DNA of 64,000 nt, taken from NCBI GenBank assembly GCA_033961575.1, contig CM066737.1:48274771-48338770 (forward strand). Direction: 5' to 3'. The translations under genes and the position numbers were made by a program. A model generated the notes under the pieces. The model searched no databases. It was not told the origin of the DNA and worked only from the letters and a program-made list of their open reading frames with translations. The stretch is from Aselliscus stoliczkanus. Lineage: Eukaryota; Chordata; Mammalia; Chiroptera; Hipposideridae. Positions 11,716 to 22,313 of this stretch are shown here, in pieces (position 1 is the first letter of the stretch; every line of letters starts with the position of its first letter).

Positions 11716-14335
11716 AATAGTTATACCTTTTATCCCTCAAAGTGACAACCCCCTGCCCCCAATTTGCCACCCCACTCCCCACCATATCATACATATCTAT
11801 TATAATTCCCTTCACTCCCTTCCACAGTATACTCCACATCCCCTGACTATCTGTGTATTCAATTACAGCTGGCATACAACATTATACAACATCAGCTTCA
11901 GGTGTACAGTGCAGTGATAATGCCTCTACTCCATCCATCAAGTGGTCTCCCTAACAAGACATGTGACCATCTGACACCCCACAAAATATTTACAAGATTT
12001 TTTAATTGTTTGCCCCAAAATGTCTCTCATATACTTGTGGCAATACTGTAGTTACCTATTTATGCTGTCTCATCCCTTCCCCTTCTCTGTCATCCCCACC
12101 TCCCTCCCAACTAGCCTAGCAACCATCAGTTTTTCCTCTATATCTATGAAACTGTGTCTATTTACTTTGCTCATTCATTCAGTTTTTCAGATTCCACATA
12201 TAAGTGAGATCATATGGTATTTGTCTTTCTCCAACTGATTTATTTCACTTAACATAATAGTCTCTAGGTCCATCCATATCGTTGCAAATGGTACGATTTC
12301 ATTCTTCTTTATAGCAGAATAATACTCCATTGTATAAATGTACCACAGTTTTTTAAACCAGTTGTCTACTGATGGGAATTTGGTTGTTTCCAATTCATGG
12401 CTATTGGAAATAGTGCTGCAATAAACATAGGGGTGCATATATTTTTCCGAATCAGTATCTTGGATTCTTCTGGGTAGATACCAAAGAATGGAATTGCTGG
12501 GTCATATGGTAGTTCCATTTCTACTTTTTTGAGATAACTCCATACTATTTCCGTAATGGCTGCAGCAATCTGCAATCCTACCAACAGTGCGCCAGGGTTC
12601 CCTTTTCTCCACAACCTCGCCAGCACTTGCTGTTTGTTGATTTATTGATGATAGCCATTCTGACTGGAGTGAGGTGGTATCTCATGGTGGTTTTTATTTG
12701 CATTTCTCTGATGATTAGTGAAGTCGAACATTTTTTCATATGCCTATTGGTATGCCTATTTCATATGCCTATTTGATATGCCTATCTGTATGTCCTCTTT
12801 AGAAAAATGCCTCTTCATATCCTCTGCCCATTTTTTAATTGTGTAGTTTGTTTTTTTGGTGTTGAGTTTCATGAGTGTTTTATAAATTTTGGATATTAAC
12901 CCTTATCAGATATATCGTTGGCAAATATCTTCTCCCATTCAGTAGGCTGTCTTTTTGTTTTATTGATGATTTCCTTTGCTGTGAAAAAACTTTTAAGTTT
13001 GATGCAATCCCATATGTTCATTTTCTCTTTTATTACCCTTGCCTGAGGGGATATATCATTAAAAATATTACTCACGGTAATGTCTGCAAATTTACTCCCT
13101 CTGTTTTCTTCTAGGAGTTTTATAGTTTCAGGACTCGTATATGGTGTAAGTAGGTGGTCCATTTTCATTTTATTGCACATGTCAGTCCAATTTTCCCAAC
13201 AACATTTATTAAGTAGACAGTCTTTACTCCAATGTAAAATTCTTGCTTCCATTGTCATAGATTAAATGACTGTATATGGATGGGTTTATTCCTGGGCCCT
13301 CTATTCAGTTCCATTGGTCTATGTGTCTGTTTTTATGCCAGTACCATACTGTTTTGATTACTGTAGCCTTGTAGTATGATTTGACATCAGGTAGCGTGAT
13401 GACTCCCACTTTGTTTTTATTTCTCAATATTGCCCTTGCTATTCGTGGTCTTTTATGGTTCCATATAAATTTTAGGATTATATGTTCTATTTCTGAGAAA
13501 AATGTCCTTGGTATTTTGACTGCAATTGCATTGAATCTACATACTGGCTTAGGTAGTATTGACCTTTTAACTATATTAATTCTTCCTATCCATGAATATG
13601 GTATGTATATCCATTTATGTGTTTCTTCTTTGATTTCTCTCTTCAGTGTCTCATAATTTTTTGAGTACAAGTCTTTTACTTCTTTAGTTAAATTGATTCC
13701 TAGATATTTTATTGTTTTTGAAGCAATTGTATGTAGGAGTGATATCTTGATTTTTCTTCTGATAGTTTATTATTGGTGTACACAAATGCAACTAATTTCT
13801 GAATATTAATTTTGTATCCTGCTACATTACCAAATTCACTTATCAGTTCTAGCAATTTTTTGGTGGAGCCTTTGGGATTCTCTCTATATAGTATCATGTC
13901 ATCTACATATAATGACAATTTTACTTCCTCCTTTCCATTTTGGATGCCTTTTATTTCATTTTCTTGTCTGATATATGTGACTAGAACTTCCAGAACTATG
14001 TTAAATAGAAATGGTGAAAGTGGGCAGCCTTGTCTTGTTCCTGATCTTAAGGGGGAAGCTTTTAGCCTTTCCCCATTGAGAAAGATGTTTGCTGTGGGCT
14101 TATCATATATGGCCTTTATTATGTTGAGATATGATCCCACTATTCCCACTTTGCTAAGAGTTTTTATCATAAATGGCTGCTGGTTTTGTCAAATGCTTTT
14201 TCTGCAGCTATTGATATGATAATATGATTTTTATTTTTCATTTTGTTAATGTGATGTATTACGTTAATTGATTTGCAGATATTAAACCAACCTTGCAAAA
14301 CAGGAATGAATCCCACTTGATCACGGTGTATGATT

Positions 14336-14439
14336 TTTTTTTTTTGAGGGCAGTGTCACTGGCCCTCCCATGTGGGACCTGAACCAGGGCCTCTGGCTTC
14401 CCACACCAGTGCTTAACCACTGCACCACTCGGCCGGCCC
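14336..14439 (-). mobile_element. Short-form SINE in the L1 ORF2
   Basis: T-run, then GAGGGCAGTGTCACTGGCCC, ending GGCCGGCCC. It splits the L1 RT-domain sequence between two L1 blocks that otherwise continue. Confidence 0.93.
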
Positions 14440-14923
14440 TGATCTTTTCAGTGTGATGCTGAATTTGGTTTGCTAGTATTTTGTTGAGGCTTTTTGCATC
14501 TATGTTCATTAGGGATATCGGCCTGTAGTTTTCCTTTTTTGTAATATCTTTCATTTTGGGATCAGAGTAATAGTGGCCTCATAAAATGTGCATGGGAGCC
14601 TTCCTTCCATCTGTATTTTTTGGAATACTTTGAGGAGAATAGGTATTAATTCTTTTTTGGATGTTTTGTAAAATTCACCTGTGAAGCCATCTGGTCCAGG
14701 AGTTTTGTTTGTTGGAAGCTTGTTGATTACTGATTCAATTTCTTTGGTAGTAATCGCTCTGTTCAGAGTTTCTGTTTCTTTTTGGTTCAGACTTGGCATA
14801 TTGTATGCTTCTAGAAATTTATCGATTTCTTCCAGATTGTCGAATTTGTTGGCATAGTTGATTGTAGTATTTTCTGTATTTCTGTGGTATTGTTGTCATT
14901 TCTCTTTCATTTCTGATTTTATT

Positions 14924-15053
14924 TATTTTATTTTATTTTATTTTATTTATTTTTTTTTTGAGGGCAGTGTCACTGGCCCTCATATGTGGGACCCGAACCA
15001 GGGCCGCTGGCTTCGCAAGCCAGCGCTTAACCACCACTCCGCTCGGCCGGCCC
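14924..15053 (-). mobile_element. Short-form SINE in the L1 ORF2
   Basis: Long (ATTTT)n tail, then the head in reverse. 17-bp target-site duplications TCATTTCTGATTTTATT at 14907-14923 and 15054-15070. Confidence 0.95.
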
Positions 15054-15433
15054 TCATTTCTGATTTTATTAATTTGGGTCCTCTCTCTCTTTTTCTTGGT
15101 GAGTCTGGCTAAGGGATTGTCAATTTATTTTATCTTTTCAAAAAGCAACTCTTGGTTTCATTTGATCTTTTGTATTGTTTTTTTTTGGTCTCTATTTCAT
15201 TTATTTCTGCTCTGGTCTTTATTATTTCCTTCCCTGTACTCCCTTTGGGCTTGTTTTGCTGTTCTTATTCCAGTTCCTTTAGGTGTAAAGATAGTCTGTT
15301 GATTTGAGATTTCTCTTCTTTCTTTAGGTAGGCCTGCACTGCTATGAACCTCCCTCTTAGGACTGCTTTCGCTGCATCCCAGAGATTTTGGGTCGTGGTG
15401 TTTTCACATTCGTTTGTCTCGAGGTATCTGAAG

Positions 15434-15537
15434 AATATGGAATGCTTCATGAATTTGCATGTCATCCTTGCGCATGGGTCATGCTAATCTTCTCTGTATC
15501 TTTCCAATGTTACTATATGTACTGCCAAAGTAAGCAC
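15434..15537 (-). pseudogene. RNU6 pseudogene: U6 snRNA pseudogene, 5' half of a U6-L1 chimera
   Basis: The reverse complement starts GTGCTTACTTTGGCAGTACA and includes ACAGAGAAGATTAGCATG (the ACAGAGA box), then GCGCAAGGATGACATGCAAA and GAAGCATTCCATATT. This is nearly full-length U6 (about 104 of 106-107 nt) with scattered substitutions. The 3' end lacks the usual terminal T run and joins L1 ORF2 sequence directly on the same strand. U6 RNA is the spliceosomal catalytic snRNA made by RNA polymerase III from an upstream promoter. That promoter is not expected to travel with a retrocopy, so this copy is presumably silent. Confidence 0.95.
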
Positions 15538-16679
15538 AAGAGAAAACAGTTTTTATGCTAATAACTATTATTAGCAATTTAAAAGCCCTTGGTGGTGTGG
15601 GGCTAAAACTGTTAAGTCTTGCCCCATTGTAATCTTAGTGGCTTCAGTAACTAGGAAAGTATTGGCTGCAAGAGCTCTGAGGCAAGCTGGCTGACCAGCC
15701 ACATGCTGTGAGGTCTAGCTCCCCACCTAAATAGGCCACCAGCTGCTGTGAGGGACCTCCAGGCTGTGCCAAAACTCCTAAAGCCATTCCCTTCCCCTCT
15801 GTTACACATATCAATGAAAGGATTTTCCAGTAGGAAGGAAGCACTGGTTTTAGGGATGGGACTCAAAGCCCATTTATCTTAACCTCAGGTGAAATTTTTT
15901 ACTCAGGATTTAGGTGTGGACTGGCCTGGAGGAGTGTTAAAACCTGTTTGATCCAGATGTGAGAGCTAGAGCCCTGAATTAGCTTTAACCCTTAAAATCA
16001 GCTCAGAGCCCTGTTGAAGAGTCACTTGGAAGTTGATAGCCTGTTATGACAATAGATGGAGGCTAATTCTTGAATTAGCTTGAGGTCTTCTGATCGCTCA
16101 CAGGGGGAGTGACAGTCTTCCTTTTGGGGGAGTCCTGTGGAGACTTAAATGAAATAAGTTTAACTCGAAGGAAGTGGACCCAGCTACTGACTCTCTGAAG
16201 ACCCAAAACTATTGGGGTGTTTAGGAAAATTGTAAAGGGTTCCTTCTATATAAGAACTAACTGGACTGTTATAGACTTTTTCCTTAAGTACTGGGTCCCC
16301 TATATTTCTTAAGTGACTGTTGAACCTTTTTTTTTTAAGTTAACAATTTAGGAGATAACAGAATTGAGGTTAGAATCTAAAGCAATGGACAGTAGTTTTG
16401 ATAAAACTTTTCCAGACTCCTAAATTTGATTTGTTTATTCATTATTTTTTAGGTATAGACCAATAGTAAGGAGCAGTCTGAGTAAAATGAGCTCAAATCT
16501 AGGGGCTTTCATTATCTTTACAACCGAGCAGTTTTTAGAGGGAAAAGGTCTATCGCAAGCAGTTGAGACAGAATAAATGGCTTCTGTAAATTAACAGGCT
16601 TACCTATCACGTCAGGGTCACCCACAGTTTTGTCCCTCTGATGAGAACAGCTCGGGAGCCACTGGGAGCATCAGGCCCA
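15538..16679 (-). other. ERV internal sequence, degraded
   Basis: Continues the minus-strand provirus beyond the U6-L1 insertion. Just downstream of the gag-like fragment (around 16560-16660) there is a short protease-like context. The rest has no convincing frame. About 1.8 kb of internal sequence survives on the two sides between the protease-like area and the 3' LTR, far too little for a normal pol plus env, so a large internal deletion is inferred. Confidence 0.45.
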
Positions 16680-17078
16680 TCAGTCATCACAGCTATTGGT
16701 GGGGAAGGAATTGTTCTCTGCTCCCTTCAGAGCATGGCCCAATCTCTCCTCCAGTGCCCTGTAGTGTGCACAGAGGGCATGGCTGCTTTGGAGGATTAGG
16801 ACATTCCTTATTCCAGTGGTCTGGGCTTCCACATCCAAAAAGCAGGCTCCTTTATTTGGCATTTCCTCTCCTGGGGCTTTTGGGGTACCCTGAGGTGGCT
16901 TTAGCCCTGGGTTGTGTCTAACTGTGGCCAAAAGTCTGGCTTTGTTTTTGGTGTCATCCTTTGGTCTCAGTGTTCCTTTATTCCTTGTTTTTCTATCTTG
17001 GTTGTTAAAGACATTTAAACAAATTCCTGGCCTTTTTAAAGCCACTGAGCCTCTTATGAGAGAGGGATCAGTGGGCAA
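16680..17078 (-). pseudogene. Degraded retroviral gag nucleocapsid-like fragment
   Basis: A 132-codon open stretch rich in Lys/Arg and Pro: the first half includes KTRNKGTLRPKDD, later APGEEMPNKGACF and HALCAHYRALEERLGHALKGAE. The spacing of GACF, then a C..C/H-type segment, recalls a retroviral zinc-knuckle nucleocapsid with key Cys/His ligands lost. The provirus context (3' LTR with polypurine tract on the same strand, gag-like sequence upstream) supports this. It is a broken fragment with no start, several lost ligands and no capacity to function. The assignment to a class I (gammaretrovirus-like) ERV is an inference. Confidence 0.5.
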
Positions 17079-17353
17079 GGACCATTATGATCCTGTCAGG
17101 TTCAGGAGAATAAGTTTCTTTACACTGGCCTATACTCTTACACTGGAGGACACATGAACTGAAACAATCCTAAAATATAGGCATTTACATAACTATTAGT
17201 AAAACTTAGTTGTTACTATTGTGTAGATCTTAGTTTTTTTTCCAGTAACCAGGAACTTGATTGGGACAATATGAAACACAGACAAATAATCTAAGAAATT
17301 TGCCCTGCTTAGTGGAGAGAGAGAAAACACTCAACTCTACTAGTTTACTTTTT

Positions 17354-17459
17354 TTTTTTTTTATTGAGGGCAATGTCACTGGACCTCACATGCGGGACCC
17401 GAACCGGGGCCGCTGGCTTCCCAAGCCAGCACTTAACCACTGCGCCACTCGGCCGGCCC
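17354..17459 (-). mobile_element. Short-form SINE, first of a tandem pair
   Basis: Reverse-oriented head after a T run. The outer flanks CTCTACTAGTTTACTTTT (left of it) and CTCTACTAGCTTACTTTT (right of the next SINE) form one target-site duplication around both copies. Confidence 0.93.
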
Positions 17460-17471
17460 AAAAGGAGATTT

Positions 17472-17575
17472 CTTTTTTTTTTTTCAGGGCAGTGTCACTG
17501 CCCCTCATAAGTGGGACCCGAACCGGGGTTGCTGGCTTCCAAAGCCAGCGCTTAACCACCGCAACTCGACCGGCC
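17472..17575 (-). mobile_element. Short-form SINE, second of a tandem pair
   Basis: Same orientation as its neighbour, separated by a short AAAAGGAGATTTC spacer and T run. Its own head (reverse) ends CGACCGGCCC. It probably inserted beside or into the tail of the other copy. Confidence 0.93.
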
Positions 17576-17755
17576 CTCTACTAGCTTACTTTTGATATTT
17601 AAGTTTAACTGATTGATTTTATTTAGCTTAACTATACATAACACTCTCTCAAGACTTTTCACAAACCTTCTACATTTTTTTTTAGTTCCTCTAAGTTTGT
17701 CTCTTCTAATTCATTCAGAAATAACTGTCTTTAGGATGAACTACTTTCTTTTAGG

Positions 17756-18186
17756 GTCCAGCCGAGTGGCACATTGGTTAAGTCCTGGCTTGGGACACCA
17801 GCTCTGAGCAGCAGGGTCACGGTTTGGATCCCACATATGAGGGCCAGTGACACTGCTCTCTACAGCTAAAATGGTGAACAACAGCCCAACCTGGAGCTGG
17901 GTTGCTATGTTTTCGGTGATGGCATAGCTGCAGCCCCTGCTGCAGTGGGCTGTCATAAGCTACAATGAATGGCCGGCAACCAGCAGGGAGCTGGTGTGAG
18001 CTGCCAACAGCCACTGTGAGCGGCCGTCCAGAGGCCGGTGACCGATCTGCCTCACCAGGGAAGAGCGCAATGAAAATATCAACATGGGCCAGTGAAGCAA
18101 CATTCTCCGCAACTAGACAGAAGAACAAAAGGACAACAACTTGTCTGTTCCCCTCCCCCAATTCCCCAATAATATCTTAAAAAAGA
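17756..18186 (+). mobile_element. Long-form tRNA-derived SINE
   Basis: Head GGGTCCAGCCGAGTGGCAC, long body, tail with AATAATATC. It interrupts the ERV gag region. Confidence 0.92.
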
Positions 18187-18378
18187 TTTCTTTCAGTTCC
18201 TTCAAAAGTGTATTTCCATAGCTTATACTTTCCTTGAAAACACACATTATATCCTTTCATATTAGAATCAATAATCTCTAAAATCTTAATTTTTACTGAC
18301 AACCAAAAGCAAGCAATTAGCATTTTCACTGGCAAATCCAGGAAGATATTTTGTAACTTTCAAAAGTATAGGCCTTTG

Positions 18379-18482
18379 GGCCGCCTGAGTGGCACGGTGG
18401 TTAAGAGCTGGCTTGGGAGGCCAGCCGCCCCAGTTCGGATCCCACATATGAGGGTCAGTGACACTGCCCTCAAAAAACAAAC
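18379..18482 (+). mobile_element. Short-form SINE, head-to-tail pair (first)
   Basis: GGGCCGCCTGAGTGGCACGG head, AAAAAACAAACAAAT tail. Confidence 0.93.
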
Positions 18483-18486
18483 AAAT

Positions 18487-18592
18487 GGGCCTGCCCATTG
18501 GAGTGGTGGTTAAGCGCTGGCTTGGGAAGCCAGCGGCCCTTGTTCGGGTCCCACATACAAGGGCCAGTGACACTGCCCTCAAAAAAAAAAAT
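18487..18592 (+). mobile_element. Short-form SINE, head-to-tail pair (second)
   Basis: Begins a few bases after the first copy's tail (GGGCCTGCCCATTGGAGTGG) in the same orientation. It looks like integration into the A-rich tail of its neighbour. Confidence 0.93.
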
Positions 18593-18788
18593 CTTAAGTT
18601 GTCAATAGATGTTGAGAAATCACATGTAAGCATCCCGAATATGTGATCATTACTGAGAAGTTTCACTTAAAACCTTATTTGAGTAACTTTTTATTAGTTA
18701 ACTCTATGAGATCCCAAAGTTAATATGCAAGCTATTTTCTTGACAGATTTTTGTAGTACAGATAACATAATTTTAAAAGTAAGCTTAT

Positions 18789-19110
18789 TTAGACTGATAG
18801 CATATGCAGACTCAGGCCATCTCCCTTACAATGTGTCCCACTGCAGGTGGTCCCTAGGGGAACCGGAACTGCAGAGTAAGGGGGAGGTGTCACAAGAGAC
18901 TGAGAAAGGGATGGAGTGGAAGAATGGGAGGCAGAGGTGGAAGGGAGTGCCGAAACCTGGGGAAATTTAGCCAAACACAAGCGGGATTGGTCATCTCCTA
19001 ACTGTATGGTAGCTTGCAGGGCTGCTTGTCTTTCAGAAGACTTAAGAGTCTGATTTAAGAGTAACTTGACATCTTTCCAAGGGAGGTCAAGACCTGAGTT
19101 AAGTTTTGGA
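18789..19110 (-). pseudogene. Degraded retroviral gag-like fragment with PPPY motif
   Basis: On the minus strand a Ser/Pro-rich 63-codon stretch contains TPPPYSA, a PPxY late-domain-type motif typical of gag proteins. Just upstream another reading (about 19000-19100) reads like a capsid alpha-helical segment (WKDVKLLLNQTLKSSERQAA), but it needs frame changes. Same strand and order as the nucleocapsid-like fragment at 16680-17078. A long-form SINE begins right at its 5' side. The order of motifs is not that of a standard gag, so either rearrangement or chance resemblance is possible. Confidence 0.4.
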
Positions 19111-19111
19111 A

Positions 19112-19561
19112 GACTTTTTTTTTTAAGATTTTATTGGGAAATTGGGGGAGGGGAACAGCATTGGGGAACCCGGGAAGGGGAACAGACAATTTGCTGTTCT
19201 TTTGTTCTTCAGTCTAGTTGTGGAGGATGTTCCTTCACTGGCCCATGTTGGTATCATCATTGTGCTCTTCCAGGATGAGGCAGATCAGTCGCTGGCCCCT
19301 GGGCGGCCGCTCACAGCGGCTCTTGGCAACTAACACTGGCTGCCAGCCACTCACGCTGGCTGCCAGCCAGTCACTGTAGCCTATGGCAGCCTACTGCAGC
19401 AGGGGCTGCAGCTATGCCATTCCGGGACTCACGCAGCCCAGCTCCAGGTGGAGCTGTTGTTAGCTGTAGAGGGCAGTGTCACTGTCCCTCATATGTGTGA
19501 TCGGAACCGGGGCTGCTGGCGTCCCAAGCCAGCTCCCAACCAATGCGCCACTCGGCTGGCC
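19112..19561 (-). mobile_element. Long-form tRNA-derived SINE
   Basis: Reverse orientation: T run, AAGATTTTATTGGGAAATTG, long body, then head ending GGCTGGCCC. Open frames within it (for example 19142-19333) are repeat body seen in many other copies. Confidence 0.93.
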
Positions 19562-19689
19562 CAGAAAATGTTGACTGAGGTAAGTGGCTTTTCTACTTGC
19601 TCTCTTTGTAGTTCCAATCGACTCAAGAGAGCTGGTGTACATATAGTGGATTGGCAATCATTCTAACCTTTATCTAGTGCACATTCCTA

Positions 19690-20830
19690 TATTGAAGAGG
19701 TTAGAATTTAATAAACTACAAACAACAATGTGATACCACTATATACCAAGTAGACTGGCAAAAATCATAAAATTGATAATATAAATTGCTGGAAAGGATG
19801 TGGACTGACAGGAGTTCTAATTTGTTGCTTGTAGTGATATAAATGTCATAGCTACTTTGGAAGACAATTTAGCACTTGCTTATAAAGAAAAGCCTCACCT
19901 TACCATATGGCACAAAAACTCCACTCCTAGGTATTTATGATGTAGGATATTTATCTTGCCGTGATCCTAGTCTCGTGAAGCCGAAGAATGGAGACACAGA
20001 CTAGAGAGGTAAAGTTGGTAGTGGAGGACAGTTTATTAGAGTAGAAAGTAACAGCTCTCAAAACAAGAGGGGATCTCAACCGGGGTGGCCCCTAGTTAGG
20101 GCAAAAGCTTTGGTTTTTATACCTTTTGTATGTCTGGGGAGGGAGGCTGGCTGGCTCCTTTTGGAACTACATTTGTTGCTCAGCCCAGAGGAGGTATTTC
20201 CTTCAAATGTCTAATTCCCTTAAAGCTTAATCAGCTTAATCATTGCCTGGGTTCTGAGAGGTAGAGCATGTTACCGGTAACTGTCTTTAAAGGAAGGACT
20301 CCTGACAGTCTTATGTTATGTTAAATAACCTCTTTGGAGATATGCATTCTACCTTGGATTCCCTGACTGGGAAAAAACGGGCCTTTTTCTTTCCCCACGT
20401 GAGTTTTGTCACTCTGTGGGGTCCTGTAACTTAAATTTGTCTGTTATCTAATAAATTATTTCCCTGGCTTTGTTGTGGGTTTCACTCTGATTCCCTCCAC
20501 TGTGGCAATTTCCCTGACTGCCTATAATTTTCCTGTCTCATTTACACAAGTGAATCAAAACCTTGTATTCACACAAAAACCAGAACACAAAAAGCTTTAT
20601 TGTCACCAAAAACTGGAAACAACCAGGATTCCCTTCAGTGGGTGAATGGATAGCCAAACTATGATATATCCATACAATGAAATACTATTCAATAATAAAC
20701 AAAAATAAACTATCAAACCACATAAAATATAAATGAATCTTAAGTGCTTACTTTTAAGTTAAAGGAGATAGTCTGAAAAATGCTACATGCTCTAGGAATA
20801 TATCTAGGAATATATATTCCTAGAATGAAT
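19690..20830 (+). mobile_element. Old L1 3' fragment, split by a solo LTR
   Basis: Left block (to 19937) ends CACTCCTAGGTATTTA, which matches the ORF2 C-terminal region of the young L1s at 32083-32101. Right block (from 20545) continues with CTGGAAACAACCAGG, GTGAATGGATAGCCAAAC and CAATGAAATACTATTC. Together they are a diverged L1 ORF2 end and 3'UTR, much older than the young elements. Confidence 0.8.
19938..20540 (-). mobile_element. Solitary ERV LTR
   Basis: 603 bp. On the minus strand it starts TGAGACAGGAAAATTATAGG and ends CCTACATCA, i.e. canonical TG...CA. It is flanked by the 4-bp duplication TTTA (19934-19937 and 20541-20544). Inside, on the minus strand, are a TATA-like TATAAAAACC, an AATAAA and an R/U5-like CCATTCTTCGGCTTCACG. 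There is no internal region, so it is a recombination-derived solo LTR. It is the uninterrupted reference for the copy at 33128-34206. Confidence 0.88.
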
Positions 20831-20832
20831 AA

Positions 20833-20879
<47 letters not shown>
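20804..20879. repeat. 20-bp palindrome followed by (AT)n
   Basis: 20804-20823 is a perfect 20-bp palindrome (CTAGGAATAT and its complement). A (TA)n run follows at about 20835-20879. Confidence 0.9.
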
Positions 20880-20882
<3 letters not shown>

Positions 20883-21524
20883 AAATGCTATTCAGGAAAG
20901 GACTGGTTGCTGGTACATGAAGTCTGAACCATGAGAAGCAGGGCTAAATGGGGCAGGCAACATGTCTGTCATCCTGGAATTGATGGGCACTTTTATACAT
21001 TATGTTTTGAGGAAGAAAAATGTATTGTTTTGAAAAAAATTTACATTTACTACAGATAGAAAGGGGTGAAAAAAATGAAGTGGGGCAATTCTATGAAAGG
21101 GGCACAGTCTGCAAGTTAGAAATATTTACTATTTTTGATTGGCAGTGGAGAACAGTTCTGAAAATTCATGCATAAGCAGGATGCTGTGGCACCTGGTGGT
21201 CACAACAGAAGTTGATTCAAAGCTCCAACATATATTCAGGAACTTGAGCAGCCTATTGCTAGTTGGCCCATAGCTATAAAATGGTTAAATGCCCTTGTAT
21301 TTTTCTTTCACTCTCCAGCCCACTGTAATTTAATTTAGGACATCTCAGCAGATTTATCTTGTCAAATGACATTATGGAAAAAGAAAAAAAAAATCAGTAG
21401 TTACCAGGACTTCAAGGAAGGGGTATTGTATGAGAAATGGAGTACAAGAGATTTGTTTTAGGGCATGATAACTAATATAAGTGGTACAATAATTGTGTAT
21501 ACATTATATTATGTGCTTATCAGG
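20880..21524. other. Unassigned sequence
   Basis: No gene seen. The start may still be L1 3'UTR. Confidence 0.45.
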
Positions 21525-21612
21525 GCCGGCCGACTGGCCTGGGAAGCCAGCAGCCCTGGTTCGGTCCCACATGTGAGGGCCAGTGACACTGCCCTCAAAA
21601 ACAAACAAACAA
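21525..21612 (+). mobile_element. Short-form SINE with an internal deletion
   Basis: GGGCCGGCCGACTGGCCTGG: about 20 bases of the head (the GCGGTGGTTAAGCGCTGG part, including the A-box-like area) are missing. The B-box half and (CAAA)n tail are intact. Confidence 0.88.
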
Positions 21613-22169
21613 ACAAAAAAACAAACCCATGGACCTTCATAACGCAACATTGTGTACCATAATGAAATAAATCTAAAATAAAAATCAATTAGGAGGTCAA
21701 GAAATTCTCAGATGGAATGTGAATTCTGACAAAAGTATCTACATATATTAATAACAGATGAGATAAACTCACTGAGTGAATGCGGGGAAAGTGGTGCTGA
21801 CCTAAGTAAGTTTGGAAATGAAATAAAACTGTAAGACCAAAGATAAAAGAAACTGGGCATAAGCACTGTATTCTAGGTGGTAAAACTTTTTTTCTCAGAG
21901 GTACAGATTAACAATTCTGACACCATTATGCATGCATAAGATCAATTAATTAATTAAACAGATGGCAGGTTGGGAAGTCTGGTTTCTCCTTGTTGAACTG
22001 GGAAGTTACATCTTGAGAATGTATAAGAACCTTAATATCATAACTTGGGGCAGAAAATTTGAATTTTTTCAGCTTGAGCTGTGAAGATGCTTGCAGATCA
22101 TAACTTTGCCCTTTTGGGCTTTGGAACTGCCTGCAGAGCCAGCAAGCCCCTGTGCTGATGGTACTGTTT
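21613..22169. other. Unassigned sequence
   Basis: Nothing recognised. Confidence 0.5.
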
Positions 22170-22186
22170 GATAAATTGCACTTCTT

Positions 22187-22296
22187 TTTTTTTTTTTTTT
22201 GAGGGCCATGTTACTGGCCCTCATATGTGGGACCCGAACCGGGGCCGCTGGTTTCCAAAGCCAGCGCTTAACCACTGCGTCACTTGGCTGGCCCCA
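22187..22296 (-). mobile_element. Short-form SINE
   Basis: Reverse orientation. Perfect 17-bp target-site duplications GATAAATTGCACTTCTT at 22170-22186 and 22297-22313. Confidence 0.95.
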
Positions 22297-22313
22297 GATA
22301 AATTGCACTTCTT

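Larger units (their letters stand above)
11510..15433 (-). mobile_element. Older 5'-truncated L1, fused to U6
   Basis: Reading the minus strand, the element begins within ORF2 (RYLETNE... then [16 protein letters not shown]). It continues through the RT region ([24 protein letters not shown]), the C-terminal domain and the 3'UTR, and ends in an A-rich tail near 11510-11560. Many stops and frameshifts mark it as older than the two young L1s. Three SINEs interrupt it. Its 5' end is joined without a gap to a U6 snRNA copy. Diverged possible target repeats are AAGAGGAAATAGG (~11487) and AAGAGAAAACAG (~15538). Confidence 0.9.

Noticed and set aside
15434..15537. Active U6 snRNA gene
   Set aside because: Several substitutions, no terminal T run, and direct fusion to truncated L1; it lies within a retroposed insertion without the native promoter.
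22187..22296. Possible functional tRNA gene, from B-box-like GGTTCGGGTCCC in this and other SINEs
   Set aside because: No acceptor-stem pairing or anticodon arm; the copies have poly-A tails and target duplications, so they are tRNA-derived SINEs.
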